The translations under genes were made by a program, and so were the position numbers. Below are positions 28,901 through 37,600 of a stretch of 64,000 nucleotides of DNA, piece after piece. Origin of the DNA: Methanomicrobia archaeon. GTDB taxonomy: Archaea; Halobacteriota; Bog-38; Methanoflorentales; Methanoflorentaceae. The stretch covers positions 28,604 through 92,603 of the forward strand of contig JACTTZ010000007.1 of the NCBI GenBank assembly GCA_015660915.1. The letters run 5' to 3'. How positions within the stretch are numbered: position 1 is the stretch's first letter; every line of letters begins with the position of its first letter. The notes under the pieces are model-generated. The model did not search any database. It worked only from the letters and a program-made list of their open reading frames with translations, and had not been told where the DNA came from.

Positions 28901-30960
28901 AAGTACCGGGCGAGTGCAGCGTGACGCTCTTCGCTCATATCAGTGAGATATCGGGCTGTGACTGCCTCTGCGAGTGCCCGGTGGTAGAACCCGATAAGAC
29001 TCGTCTCATCGGCCCGCCGCTCTGTGAGGTACGGCTCGAGGTCAAAGAAGAGGCGTGACCACACGACGACGGGGAGGCGCTGTTCTGGCAGTTTATGGTG
29101 GGCGTGCGTCTCGAAATCAGCAAGCACATCCTTATTAGTCGACAGCACGTCAAGTAGCTCATCCTCAGTCAGTCCGTGCCTTGCTGCAGCAAGATACCCC
29201 AAGCTGAGCGACACAAGCGCCTTTCCATGTTCTCCGCTTAACCGATCAAAAAGATCACCGATAATGCCGGGCACGTCAGCGCTCAATGACGTCACCGGGG
29301 AGTATGACTTCCAACGCCGCGCCTCCTCAAACGCCAGCTTCAGGTACAACGGGAGCCCGTTCTTGCCGAATGCGGTAAAAACCTCCTGATACTGTAACGG
29401 TTGGAGCTTGCGTCCTGCTTCTGTCAGCCATTTGTCGAGCAGCGCTCGCCCCTCAACAACGAGCATCTTACCGAGCGTGATAGTCAATGCAGGCGGGCGA
29501 CGTTGCTCGAGCATCGCTTTGTGCTCAGAGGACAAGGTCGATACGACAACCCGTGCGTGAGGGGGGAGCGTCGTCGGTATCCAGTCAAGCCTCTGGGCGT
29601 TATCAGCGTCTGACAACTGGTCCAGTGCATCCAGGAACACGATCAGCGGTTTTTCCTCAGCGCCATTTCCCAGCCGTTCGGCAAAATCTTTAACGAGGTC
29701 CTTATAATCCGTCGGGACCGTTGACTCATCGATCTCATAGCATCGTGAGATCTCACGACAGAGACTCTCAAGCAGCGACCGGATATCCGATGATGCGGAT
29801 GTTGCTCCGATGAAACGCGTGATAACCACCGCATTAGGGTTTATCTCGCTGGCCACGCGCGCTGCTTGAGCCACAAGCGCCGTCTTGCCTGATCCTGATG
29901 CGCCATAAGCCACTAGAGGTTGGTTGTCATCGCTGCGCATATAAGCAGCAATCTCACCAAGGATACCTTCACGCCCGGTAAAATGCTCAGCGCGTCCCTC
30001 CCCGAATGTTCGGTGATCGAGGACCTCCTGATCAAGCACGTCTACCGTCTCAATTCTTCCTATCTCTTTCAGGATCGTCGAGGAAAGGGACGCATAAACA
30101 TCTATGCAGAGCTGGTCTTGGTAGTCAACGGGGAGAGGACTTCCTTTATTTCCATCACCTTCTTGCCACTCGACCTTATACCTAAAGACGTTGCTCGGCG
30201 GCAGATGCGTGTCAAGCCTCTCTTTCAAGTCGGCCAACCTTGTTTGGGCATTGCTATCGAGTGATCCGCCATTGGCAAGGTCTACGAACCGTCGCGCATC
30301 ATGCGGCAGGTTATGGATCGTCCGGAAGAAGGCGAACGCGTGCTCCTCAATGGGTTCGACGTTGAGTGCTCCGTAATAGATCTCCTGTCCCGTTGCCGAA
30401 CCGAAGAAATCGAAGTACTGAGCATCGTTCAGGGTCATCCCCTGCACGGCCTGTTGCATGATCTTCAGCAACTGCTTCTCAACGGGCTCCCACCGCTCCT
30501 GAGCCACGAACTCGCCGGTCCGCGGCTGCAGACAGTAAACCGGCGGCACCGCGTTATCGTCACGGAGGTACCAGCGCGTCAACAGCGCTTCGTCTTCTTC
30601 GTCGTTTTTCTCACTTTCAAGCACTCGCTTAACAATATCATCAAAGATCTCTGCATCAATCTCATACGGCAACGGCCGCCACCCGTACCGCTGCCCCAAC
30701 AGGACGATGAAGTTCGGCTTCAGCTGTGTGTGCTGACAGCGCTCGAGTTCTTCAATGCAAATCGGGACGGTTCGCTGGTCAAGCGCCGCCTCCTCACGAA
30801 CCCCCCACCGCAGGTCGATGGCCTGGAAGCGGCAGCCGTGCTCTTCACAAAGTTTACGGAGTTTTGGGAAAACGCCACGTTGCAGCGCGTTCCGCTCTTC
30901 CTTAAAGTCAGCAAAGGTGGAGCTGACGAAGATACGAAAGGTCCGAGAGGTATAGGTCAC
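25933..30960 (-). CDS. Giant DUF4062-NACHT-WD40 protein (STAND-type NTPase)
   Basis: The 1675-residue protein has an N-terminal DUF4062 domain (residues 1-~110, FRIFVSSTFADF, then LRWGVREE), as in the eukaryotic TEP1/NWD1 proteins. A NACHT/STAND NTPase follows, with P-loop GASGSGKT (about 353-360) and Walker B LIVFLDALDQL (about 439). After a helical region comes a long WD40 array from about residue 915 with 16 recognisable blades plus a terminal partial one. STAND ATPases of this layout are sensors that oligomerise on ligand binding and switch on an effector. The gene follows the AAA/RyR gene by 16 bases, implying a two-gene operon. The start is GTG 30960. Confidence 0.9.
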   Translation of the reverse strand: MTYTSRTFRIFVSSTFADFKEERNALQRGVFPKLRKLCEEHGCRFQAIDLRWGVREEAALDQRTVPICIEELERCQHTQLKPNFIVLLGQRYGWRPLPYEIDAEIFDDIVKRVLESEKNDEEDEALLTRWYLRDDNAVPPVYCLQPRTGEFVAQERWEPVEKQLLKIMQQAVQGMTLNDAQYFDFFGSATGQEIYYGALNVEPIEEHAFAFFRTIHNLPHDARRFVDLANGGSLDSNAQTRLADLKERLDTHLPPSNVFRYKVEWQEGDGNKGSPLPVDYQDQLCIDVYASLSSTILKEIGRIETVDVLDQEVLDHRTFGEGRAEHFTGREGILGEIAAYMRSDDNQPLVAYGASGSGKTALVAQAARVASEINPNAVVITRFIGATSASSDIRSLLESLCREISRCYEIDESTVPTDYKDLVKDFAERLGNGAEEKPLIVFLDALDQLSDADNAQRLDWIPTTLPPHARVVVSTLSSEHKAMLEQRRPPALTITLGKMLVVEGRALLDKWLTEAGRKLQPLQYQEVFTAFGKNGLPLYLKLAFEEARRWKSYSPVTSLSADVPGIIGDLFDRLSGEHGKALVSLSLGYLAAARHGLTEDELLDVLSTNKDVLADFETHAHHKLPEQRLPVVVWSRLFFDLEPYLTERRADETSLIGFYHRALAEAVTARYLTDMSEERHAALARYFGDRHTHPLFKDTARRIPDHRVASELPYQQRKGTLWRGLENTLTDLHFVEAKCVAGMTYDLITDYVRAREVLPGAREEVYEEREREEAERRYGEELIAYAKACSDFRRRERSLGKSVAAPPEHILLLPIPPPSIPSDRQDDQSGVAGDPVLSPHARVRLYHQFLNSHSHLFSKFAAVYSFCIQSAFNYADAGPVAEQAQRIITTERDTEPLLLRIRRPPFRSQESCLKTLEGHSKEVYAVSITPDGRRAVSGGVDKTVRVWNLETGECESVLEGHTGWVYAVSITPDGRRAVSGGVDKTVRVWNLETGECESVLEGHTNVVYAVSITPDGRRAVSGGVDKTVRVWNLETGECERVLEELLKGHSKEVYAVSITPDGRKAVSGGVDKTVRVWNLETGECEVLEGHTSGIEAVSITSDGRRAVSGSYDDTVRVWDVETRECEGVLGGHISWNSAISITMDGKRAVSGGSDNTVWVWDLEMGECERVLEGHTKDVRAISITPNGKRAVSGGSDTTVRVWDLETGECEWVLEGHTELITEVITPHESWDIGAPMLGANNNVNAVSITPDGRRAVSGADDGTVRVWNLETRKCERVLKGHTSRISAVGITQDGRWAVSGSYDDTVRVWDLEAGECEGVQKGLLKGHKAQIRPMLLRLCRERVQKGLLKGHKGWINAVSITPDGRKAVSGSNDNSVRVWDVERGKCERVLKGHNGFVEAVSITQDGRRAVSGSVDNTVRVWNLETGKCERVLEGHTRGVYAVSVTPDGRSAVSGNSYEIRVWNLETGKCERVLEGHTGAVSAVKITPDGRRAVSGSQDDTIRVWNLETRKCERVLEGPSPVLVVSITPDGRRAVSGSVDNTVRVWNLETGECERVLGRHTNWRSAISITSDGRRALLESNDDAVRKWNLDTGKFERVLEGHTDIISAVCITPNGWRVVSGSVDKTVRVWDLETDSLRFMTWLDLPVKSLAFDGVYLAVGTNDGQAIFYKLVNFFD
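27715..28215 (-). repeat. Four near-identical tandem WD40 units (126-base period)
   Basis: The first four blades of the propeller array share almost the same DNA sequence. Each encodes VYAVSITPDGRRAVSGGVDK followed by TVRVWNLETGECE. The period is 126 bases (42 codons), with a 12-base insertion (codons for LEEL) between units three and four. Differences cluster in the two or three codons after the GH dipeptide. Such identity means recent amplification or continuing gene conversion within the array. Confidence 0.85.
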
Positions 30961-30976
30961 ACGTCTAACCTACCCG

Positions 30977-33634
30977 CTAGCATTTAACGATGGTATATCC
31001 GGCCTTTGCCAGGATTTCGGGGATTCCGCGCACCAGATCGCGATCCTTCTCTTTCTCCTCAGGAGGCTCATTATCCCACGGGACCAGGCATTTATGCAGC
31101 TTTTTTGCGTGATCTGTCTGAGGCGCATACCTCCAGCCATCATCCAACAGAGATCGCATCCATCGACTGTGTTCTGCTTCAGCGAGCTGCTCTATCACCG
31201 TATCGGGGAAACGGATACTGGGTATGTTGCCTGATGTCGGGACCATTACATAGCCGGCTGCCGCCAGCTTGACCGGGATGTCGCTCACGTAAAGCCGGTT
31301 CTGCTCCTTGAGCGCATCAGAAAGCTTGGCATACGGTAAGAGTGCGGCGTGGGTCTTGAGCTGCTCGTTGGTCGTCGCACCATATTTGTAGCCACGCGAT
31401 CGCAACCCTTTGCAGAAGATGTTGTGGGCAAGTTCAGCCAGTTCCTCCAGTACATTCTCTGGCGTCTCAGGGAGCTCGACTTGTCGCACTAAGCACATAA
31501 ACAGTTTCCCATCGCAGTGGAGGTCGAGCTGGGATTCGGCTGGTAGATTGGAGCGTTCGAAGACGGTCTTGCCTGCCAACTGACTCATGGCGATGATCGC
31601 ATCAATCGAACGCGCCCCATGCTTGTAGTCACTCGTTCTCAGGAACGCACGAAGCACGCCGCGGTCGATGTTGAGCAACTCCTTCTTGTCTCGTTTTGTG
31701 AATAACTGCGGCGCACTGCGCTTCAGGCTCGACCGCAGCAAGATGGCGCGGCGGATGATGAAATATGGGTCAGTCGCGACGTGCGCCGGATCACGTTTGA
31801 TCCTGTTGGGACCCAAGACGTTGATGTAACCTTTGAGCCTGCTGACGAAATCGGGCCCCTTAACCGCCCGAAATTCTTCTGGCGTCAGCTCCTGACCGAA
31901 GGCTTTGATGTTGGCGCACGTCCCGCCGGCGAAGACGAAGATCGATCGGCCGATCGGATGGGTGATCTGGCCTTCCTGGAACGCGCCGTCCTGCATGGGC
32001 GCGAGGAAGTACCGCAGCCAGCCGAGCTGCACCCCCTCCAACGGGGTGTCGAACTCGTCCCAAAATACGAGCGGGATCTCACCGGTCAGACCAACATCGC
32101 GAACCTGATGGAAGGCCGAGAGCAGATCATCGGCTGAATCGAACTGAGAGAGGTTGAACTCAAGCACTTTGATCTGCCCGGGGCGAAGCGACTTAGCGAT
32201 CTCGACAATCCCGAAGGATTTACCCGATCCGGGAGGGCCGAAGACTGCTATAGAGAGCGAACGTCTCTGTGGTGGTTGGTTACAATATTCAAAGACCAAG
32301 TTGCGAATGCTGCGAAAGCTTTCGATCTCCTGTCGGTCGACCGTAAGCAGTTTGCCGAACTGTCCCCAGGGCACCCCGACGAGGGCGGTCTCAGGTCCTT
32401 CACGAACGACCTGCGTGGCGGTTTTGTAGAGGGTGCGTATGTACCGGTCGTGTAGGATGGTCCAATAATCGTCGACGAACCCTTGCTCCTCCCCGTTCCG
32501 ATCGACGAAACGTTTCGGATCCGGCACCTGGGCGACCGTGAACGGCGTGTTTGCTTGGGCGAGAGTCGCTACGACCTTCTTTTTTGGGAAAGCAAGTTTA
32601 GCCTCAGCCGGCTTCACGCCCCGCTCACCGTAACCTTCGAGGTGGAGGGTCCTAATGGCTGCAAGCCCGGCTTGGATGCCCGCGCTGAGGTTCGGCTTCC
32701 GTAGGTTGCGCATCAACTCGCGGGCAAGCCCAGCGGTCAGGCAGCTGGCATATCCAATCATCCCTCCGGGGTGCTTTTGCTCCCACATCCCTTCCATAAC
32801 GAGTGGATCGAAGAATAAAGAGCATTGGAAATCAGCGTTTTGTCGCGACAGGTGGATGGCCCCGGCTGCCCCGAACGATATAACCACGTGCGCGCAATCT
32901 GACAACGAGTTGACGCACGGGTTGTACACAAGTTCCCAAAAGACGTCTTGGGCGGTGCGTTCCCACGAGAGCTCCCGGCTTATCTCTACCTCACTTAAGC
33001 GCAGGTCAGAAACTGTGGCGACCACGATCAGTCGGTCAGCACAGCTTTGGTGAAGCTTTTCCCACAGCGGTCCCTTAGCCAGGGGGTTGGCCATTTTGAG
33101 CAAAACCCATGGACGGCGTCTCCCTTTGGTATTGAGTGCCTTCGGCCAGAGCTCTTTCTGTTTTCTGAACCCTTTATTAGCGTCGTCGAGGATCACGAGG
33201 TTAGCAGCTGGCGGGTCGTCAACCACCTTTTGCCACGCTTGGACTTCCTCGCTCCGTGCCCGATCCAAGCCGAGAAACTCTTCTACGCGCCACGCGGTTT
33301 TTCTATGGTCGGGCTGGTCTGTCTCCACATATTTATGGGGCGACCAGATCGCATACGAGTGATGGTAGTGTGCATCATCCGTATGTACGCTGCGGGACTC
33401 ATACGGGGCGTTGGTCTGATAGAGTTTAAACTGTGTAGATTCATTGCTTAGCAGCTCCTTGATAATCGCTTCGATAAGGTCTGCCAATAGGGCGCTGCCG
33501 CCACGCTGCCAGTAGGTGCTGGTCGTTCCCCAAAAGGACGTATCGCGTTTGCAGCGGGCTGCACGTGCCAGATTCCAATCCATGGCAACGTCCCCCGTCA
33601 CGATCACAATTTTTTTCGCATTGTCAGCGCTCAA
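30977..33634 (-). CDS. PfkB-like / AAA+ ATPase / RyR-domain protein
   Basis: The protein has about 885 residues. Residues ~1-330 resemble a PfkB/ribokinase fold (KKIVIVTGDVAMDW, ANLVILDDANKGF, AHVVISFGAAGAIHLS) but I cannot point to an intact catalytic aspartate. An AAA+ domain follows, with P-loop GPPGSGKS (about residue 465) and Walker B VFWDEFD. The C-terminus (~820-880) is a RyR domain: HSRWMRSLLDDGWRYA, then HKCLVPWDN and EKDRDLVRGIPEIL. Prokaryotic RyR domains are predicted to bind small nucleotide-like ligands in conflict systems. I prefer TTG 33634, which has GGAGAGG six bases upstream; an earlier TTG at 33649 is possible. It is co-transcribed with the DUF4062-NACHT-WD40 gene. Confidence 0.78.
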   Translation of the reverse strand: MSADNAKKIVIVTGDVAMDWNLARAARCKRDTSFWGTTSTYWQRGGSALLADLIEAIIKELLSNESTQFKLYQTNAPYESRSVHTDDAHYHHSYAIWSPHKYVETDQPDHRKTAWRVEEFLGLDRARSEEVQAWQKVVDDPPAANLVILDDANKGFRKQKELWPKALNTKGRRRPWVLLKMANPLAKGPLWEKLHQSCADRLIVVATVSDLRLSEVEISRELSWERTAQDVFWELVYNPCVNSLSDCAHVVISFGAAGAIHLSRQNADFQCSLFFDPLVMEGMWEQKHPGGMIGYASCLTAGLARELMRNLRKPNLSAGIQAGLAAIRTLHLEGYGERGVKPAEAKLAFPKKKVVATLAQANTPFTVAQVPDPKRFVDRNGEEQGFVDDYWTILHDRYIRTLYKTATQVVREGPETALVGVPWGQFGKLLTVDRQEIESFRSIRNLVFEYCNQPPQRRSLSIAVFGPPGSGKSFGIVEIAKSLRPGQIKVLEFNLSQFDSADDLLSAFHQVRDVGLTGEIPLVFWDEFDTPLEGVQLGWLRYFLAPMQDGAFQEGQITHPIGRSIFVFAGGTCANIKAFGQELTPEEFRAVKGPDFVSRLKGYINVLGPNRIKRDPAHVATDPYFIIRRAILLRSSLKRSAPQLFTKRDKKELLNIDRGVLRAFLRTSDYKHGARSIDAIIAMSQLAGKTVFERSNLPAESQLDLHCDGKLFMCLVRQVELPETPENVLEELAELAHNIFCKGLRSRGYKYGATTNEQLKTHAALLPYAKLSDALKEQNRLYVSDIPVKLAAAGYVMVPTSGNIPSIRFPDTVIEQLAEAEHSRWMRSLLDDGWRYAPQTDHAKKLHKCLVPWDNEPPEEKEKDRDLVRGIPEILAKAGYTIVKC

Positions 33635-33936
33635 TTTTTTCCTCTCCAAATGTTCGAAAATACGTTCTTCGCCTGATCAGACCAACAAGCGGTTTGTGCA
33701 ACAAAATCACCGCTGTAAAATTCTCTCTGAAGGACGGGCAACGTGTCGTATAACTGTCCTTACAATGTGTGGCCCTGTTTTATAAAAGCGTTACACTTGG
33801 GGTATGTTTATGTGAGTACGCGAGCGTTGATGTCCAAGACGGTCATAACCTAGTTGGTGATAACTAATCGATTAAGAAAAGATCCTGACATCACCTTTTT
33901 ACTCACGTCGTGTTGAGTTCAAGCATTAGGTTATCC
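33635..33936. other. Spacer before the AAA/RyR gene
   Basis: About 300 bases without a supportable gene. It should contain the promoter of the AAA/RyR-NACHT operon, transcribed leftward. I saw no repeat and no clear TATA element that I could place with confidence. Confidence 0.3.
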
Positions 33937-34365
33937 TTAGGCGCGAGGTATGTCGGGTTCAAGCGTTAGCTCCCTTCTTTGCCTGAGGTATGTCATACCT
34001 TTGCTTTTGGCCTGCTTTGTGCGGGCACCCTGCTGCACGTCAACGTTGAACCAGTTATAGTAACCGTAGTTCCAATAACCAAATTTTGAGCCAACGAACG
34101 TTAAATCAGAGAAAAATCGGAACCGCCACCAAGGCACAAGGCGTGTGTAGTCATTGTAGTAGAGGGTAAGCGAGTCTCGACGAGGGGAGAATGAATACCG
34201 TCCGCGACGGTCTTCGTCTGCAAAGTTGAGCCAATATATTGTTCGGCCAAGTAATAAGCAAACGTGCTCCTTCTGTGCATAGAAGTATAAAGGATCCTCA
34301 TCGACGCATATGGTCAGATCAACTTTCCAAAGCGGTTTTCGGATTTTTCTCGCACACGGGCACAT
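33937..34365 (-). CDS. Hypothetical 142-residue aromatic-rich protein
   Basis: The product is rich in Tyr, Trp and Phe with alternating strands (YFYAQKEHVCLLLGRTIYWL, then VPWWRFRFFSDLTFVG, KFGYWNYGYYNWF) and ends in a basic tail. There is no signal peptide. A weak AGGTAGA precedes the ATG. The composition suggests a small beta-rich domain. I do not recognise it. Its position between the two giant NACHT genes makes it a possible part of the same island. Confidence 0.45.
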   Translation of the reverse strand: MCPCARKIRKPLWKVDLTICVDEDPLYFYAQKEHVCLLLGRTIYWLNFADEDRRGRYSFSPRRDSLTLYYNDYTRLVPWWRFRFFSDLTFVGSKFGYWNYGYYNWFNVDVQQGARTKQAKSKGMTYLRQRRELTLEPDIPRA

Positions 34366-34681
34366 ACTCTACCTAAAGCAATTCATTAAGGCTGAAACTG
34401 ATTTTGCTACCTCTTCTGGAATTATCGGCCTCTGAACGGGAGGTTCGTGTTGTTTCTTTGTTCTTACTGTTGTTTCCTTTTTCTTTGGCTGAGTCGAGCC
34501 AATCTTTTTAATTTTATCTCAGAATGCAATGATGATTGCCCTAATAATGACCAGAGGATGACGTAATGAGGGTTTCGTTTTAGATTTAATTAATGGGAAC
34601 CTTCCTTTTGTAGAGTTTGAAATTCTCACCTTAAATTAAAACATCATTGATTTATAGCCCACCATCACATCCCTAATATCC
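34366..34681 (+). promoter_or_regulatory. AT-rich spacer with promoter of the second giant NACHT gene
   Basis: No gene lies here. TTTATA at about 34652-34657 stands ~25-30 bases before the ATG at 34682, which predicts a leaderless transcript; consistent with that, no ribosome binding site precedes the ATG. Base composition becomes distinctly AT-rich from here to about 39.6 kb. Confidence 0.45.
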
Positions 34682-37600
34682 ATGTCCCTTTCTTGGCAGA
34701 CCGTCAGCGTCTTCGTGAGCAGCACATTCAATGACATGCACGCCGAGCGGGATTACCTCGTGAAACGGGTCTTTACCGAGCTGCGGGAATGGTGCGAGCA
34801 AAGAAAACTCCACTTGATCGATATTGACTTGCGATGGGGTATTACCGAAGCGGACGCAATGAACAAGAACGCCGTCAAGGTCTGCCTGAACCGGATCGAT
34901 GAATGCCGTCCATTCTTTCTCTGTTTCCTTGGTCAACGTCGTGGATGGGTTCCTAAAAAAGATGAAATTGATCCTGATACCTGCACTGCTTTTCCAGATT
35001 TGAAGAATTACATTGGAGCGGCTTCCATTACTGAGATGGAGATCCTCCATGCGGTCATTGATCCGATGAACAAAAAAGAACGTGCAGATCGGTCTTTCTT
35101 CTACCTCAGAGACCCCTCGTACCTAAAGGATCTCCCTGATGAACCGGAGTTCATTCGTAACACCTACACGAATGAGGGGATTGCGAATCCCATAGATCGC
35201 GAGAGGGCTGATGAAGAACTTCGAGATTTACGGGAGGTTATAATCCCGAAGACCCATCGACCTGTCCACCATTATACTGCCAAATGGAATCCCAATGAGA
35301 CGACGCAGGAGCTCGCCATTCCGCTACAGTGCCCGTCAGGGGAAATTCGGAACCAGAAGCGATGGAAAAACCATTGGCGGGTACTAGGAACCGACCCGAC
35401 CACTTTTGACTTGAATGACGATGAAATGCTTGCAGAAGAGGCGAGGAAGAAGAACCAGGAAATTATACGCGGGCGGCTCGGCTCATTCCGTTGTGACAAC
35501 GAGGATCTTGCGAAAGTAATCTTCGATGACCTCACAAAGGCTATTTCCGAACGATTTCCGGAACATCTTGTCGACAGGGCCGAAACCCCTCTACAAAAAG
35601 AACTCGACCAGCAGGAGCGGTTCCTCGAACTGAACTGCAACGGATTCATCAGGCGGGAGGGGGATTTTGATGCCCTTAACGCGTATGCTGCCAGCGATTC
35701 CCGAGACCTCTTTGTCCTGACTGCACCGGGCGGTATGGGGAAAACGATGCTTCTTGCGAACTGGATCCGTTCGTACCAACAGCAACATGGACAGGACCTG
35801 CCAATCTTTTACCGGTTTATTGGGGCGAGTGACGGTTCAACTACTGTGAATGCAGTCCTTCGGAGTGTTTTAGCCGAGATCAATGAGGCAAATCTCATTC
35901 AGGACGAGATTCCGTTTGATCCAACAGAATTACGAAATAAATTTCCTGATTTATTAAAGTTAATTGGCACTCAAGGCCAGTGCATGATTGTGATAGATGC
36001 TCTCAACCAGCTCGAGTCTGGCTTGAGGAATCTTTACTGGCTGCCGAAGAAACTTCCGGCTGGCATCAAGATGATTGTGAGCTTCAAGCGAGATGGGGAC
36101 GAGGCGGAACAACTTGCTTCTAACCTTCGCAAATCTCTGCCCCGCACATATTATGAGATCAAGCCGTTTGCGACGCGTGATGATCGGAAGAAACTCGTCA
36201 CCGCATATTTGGACCAGTACCTCAAACAACTCGATGATACGCTCATCGAGGCATTGATTGAAAGACCGGAGGCACAAAATCCGCTTTTTCTTAAAGTGGT
36301 CCTTTCCGAACTCAGGATTTATGGTTCCTTTGCGAATCTTGGCAAGAAAATCAGGGAAGATTTTGGGACAACGCCCGCTGAGGCATTCGTAGCTGTGCTC
36401 AGACGTTTAGAAGACGACCCCATCTATTCGTCAGTTGAACCAAAGATTTCGGTCCCCCTTATTTTTGGTTTACTGGCACATGCGAGACAAGGTCTAGCGG
36501 AAGAGGAATTAGTGGGTTTGTTCATCCAGGAACTATGCGCACATGAAAAAATTAAGTGTGAGACTAATGATCTTCGCTATAGTTATACTGATACTATCCG
36601 GCTTATTTTACGACAGGTACGACAGTACCTTGCCTCGCGGCAAGGACGGTATGATTTCTTCTACGAAGGCTTCAAAGAAGCAGCAATGGTTACGTATCAA
36701 CAATTAAAAAAGGAAACAAACAGTGAACATTCAGGATCGGGTTGGCATGATATATTAGCTTCTTTTTTTATCGCAATGCCGACATGGCTTACTCAAATAA
36801 AAAGCGACACCAGACCAACAATTGAATCTCGAGTTCCAAACTATCGAAAGTGCATTGAGTTACCTTATCAGCTTACCAAAGCGGGAAGAAACTCAGAGCT
36901 TGAGGATATTCTTACCAATATCAGTTTTATAGAGGCTAAAGCAACTAGTCTGAATATTGATGATTTATTATTGGATTATCAACGTTTGTGTTATGGACGC
37001 ATCGATCCTAGGTCTCCGGTATGTACTTGTTGGTATGATGATGAAAAATATGGTTTCTTTTGCCCATTCTGCCATACGTGGAACACTATTTCGAACAAAC
37101 TATTGGGAACAATGGTATCTTGCCCAATATGCGGGAAATCAGTTTTAATTAATCTTTTCGTTTTAAAATCTTCGCATAAGCTGAATGATATCAGTATTGA
37201 GCCTATCTTACAGCAAATACCAAAATATGAGAACGTTTCACCCAAACTAATCGAATTTTTTGAATTCGTCCGTAATCAGACTCATATTCTTTCCCAACAC
37301 CCCTCCCAAACATTTGATCAAGCTTTGAATTGGCTAAATGATACTGCCCCTAATAAAAATGCGAAGGCGATATATGCTCATAAAACACCAAAAAAGCCAT
37401 GGATCAGATGGATAAACCGAGAGGATTCATTGGATCCACGCATCACGACAATACCTGTAGACACAGAAAAGTTTGATGCATGCCTCTTTACTCCCGAAGG
37501 ATACCATTTTGTTACTCTGACTGATGGCAAAACAGTTCGTGTTTGGGATGCGAGAACCTGCACAGAGATTGAAAAAATCCGTCTTGCAAATGAGAACGCA

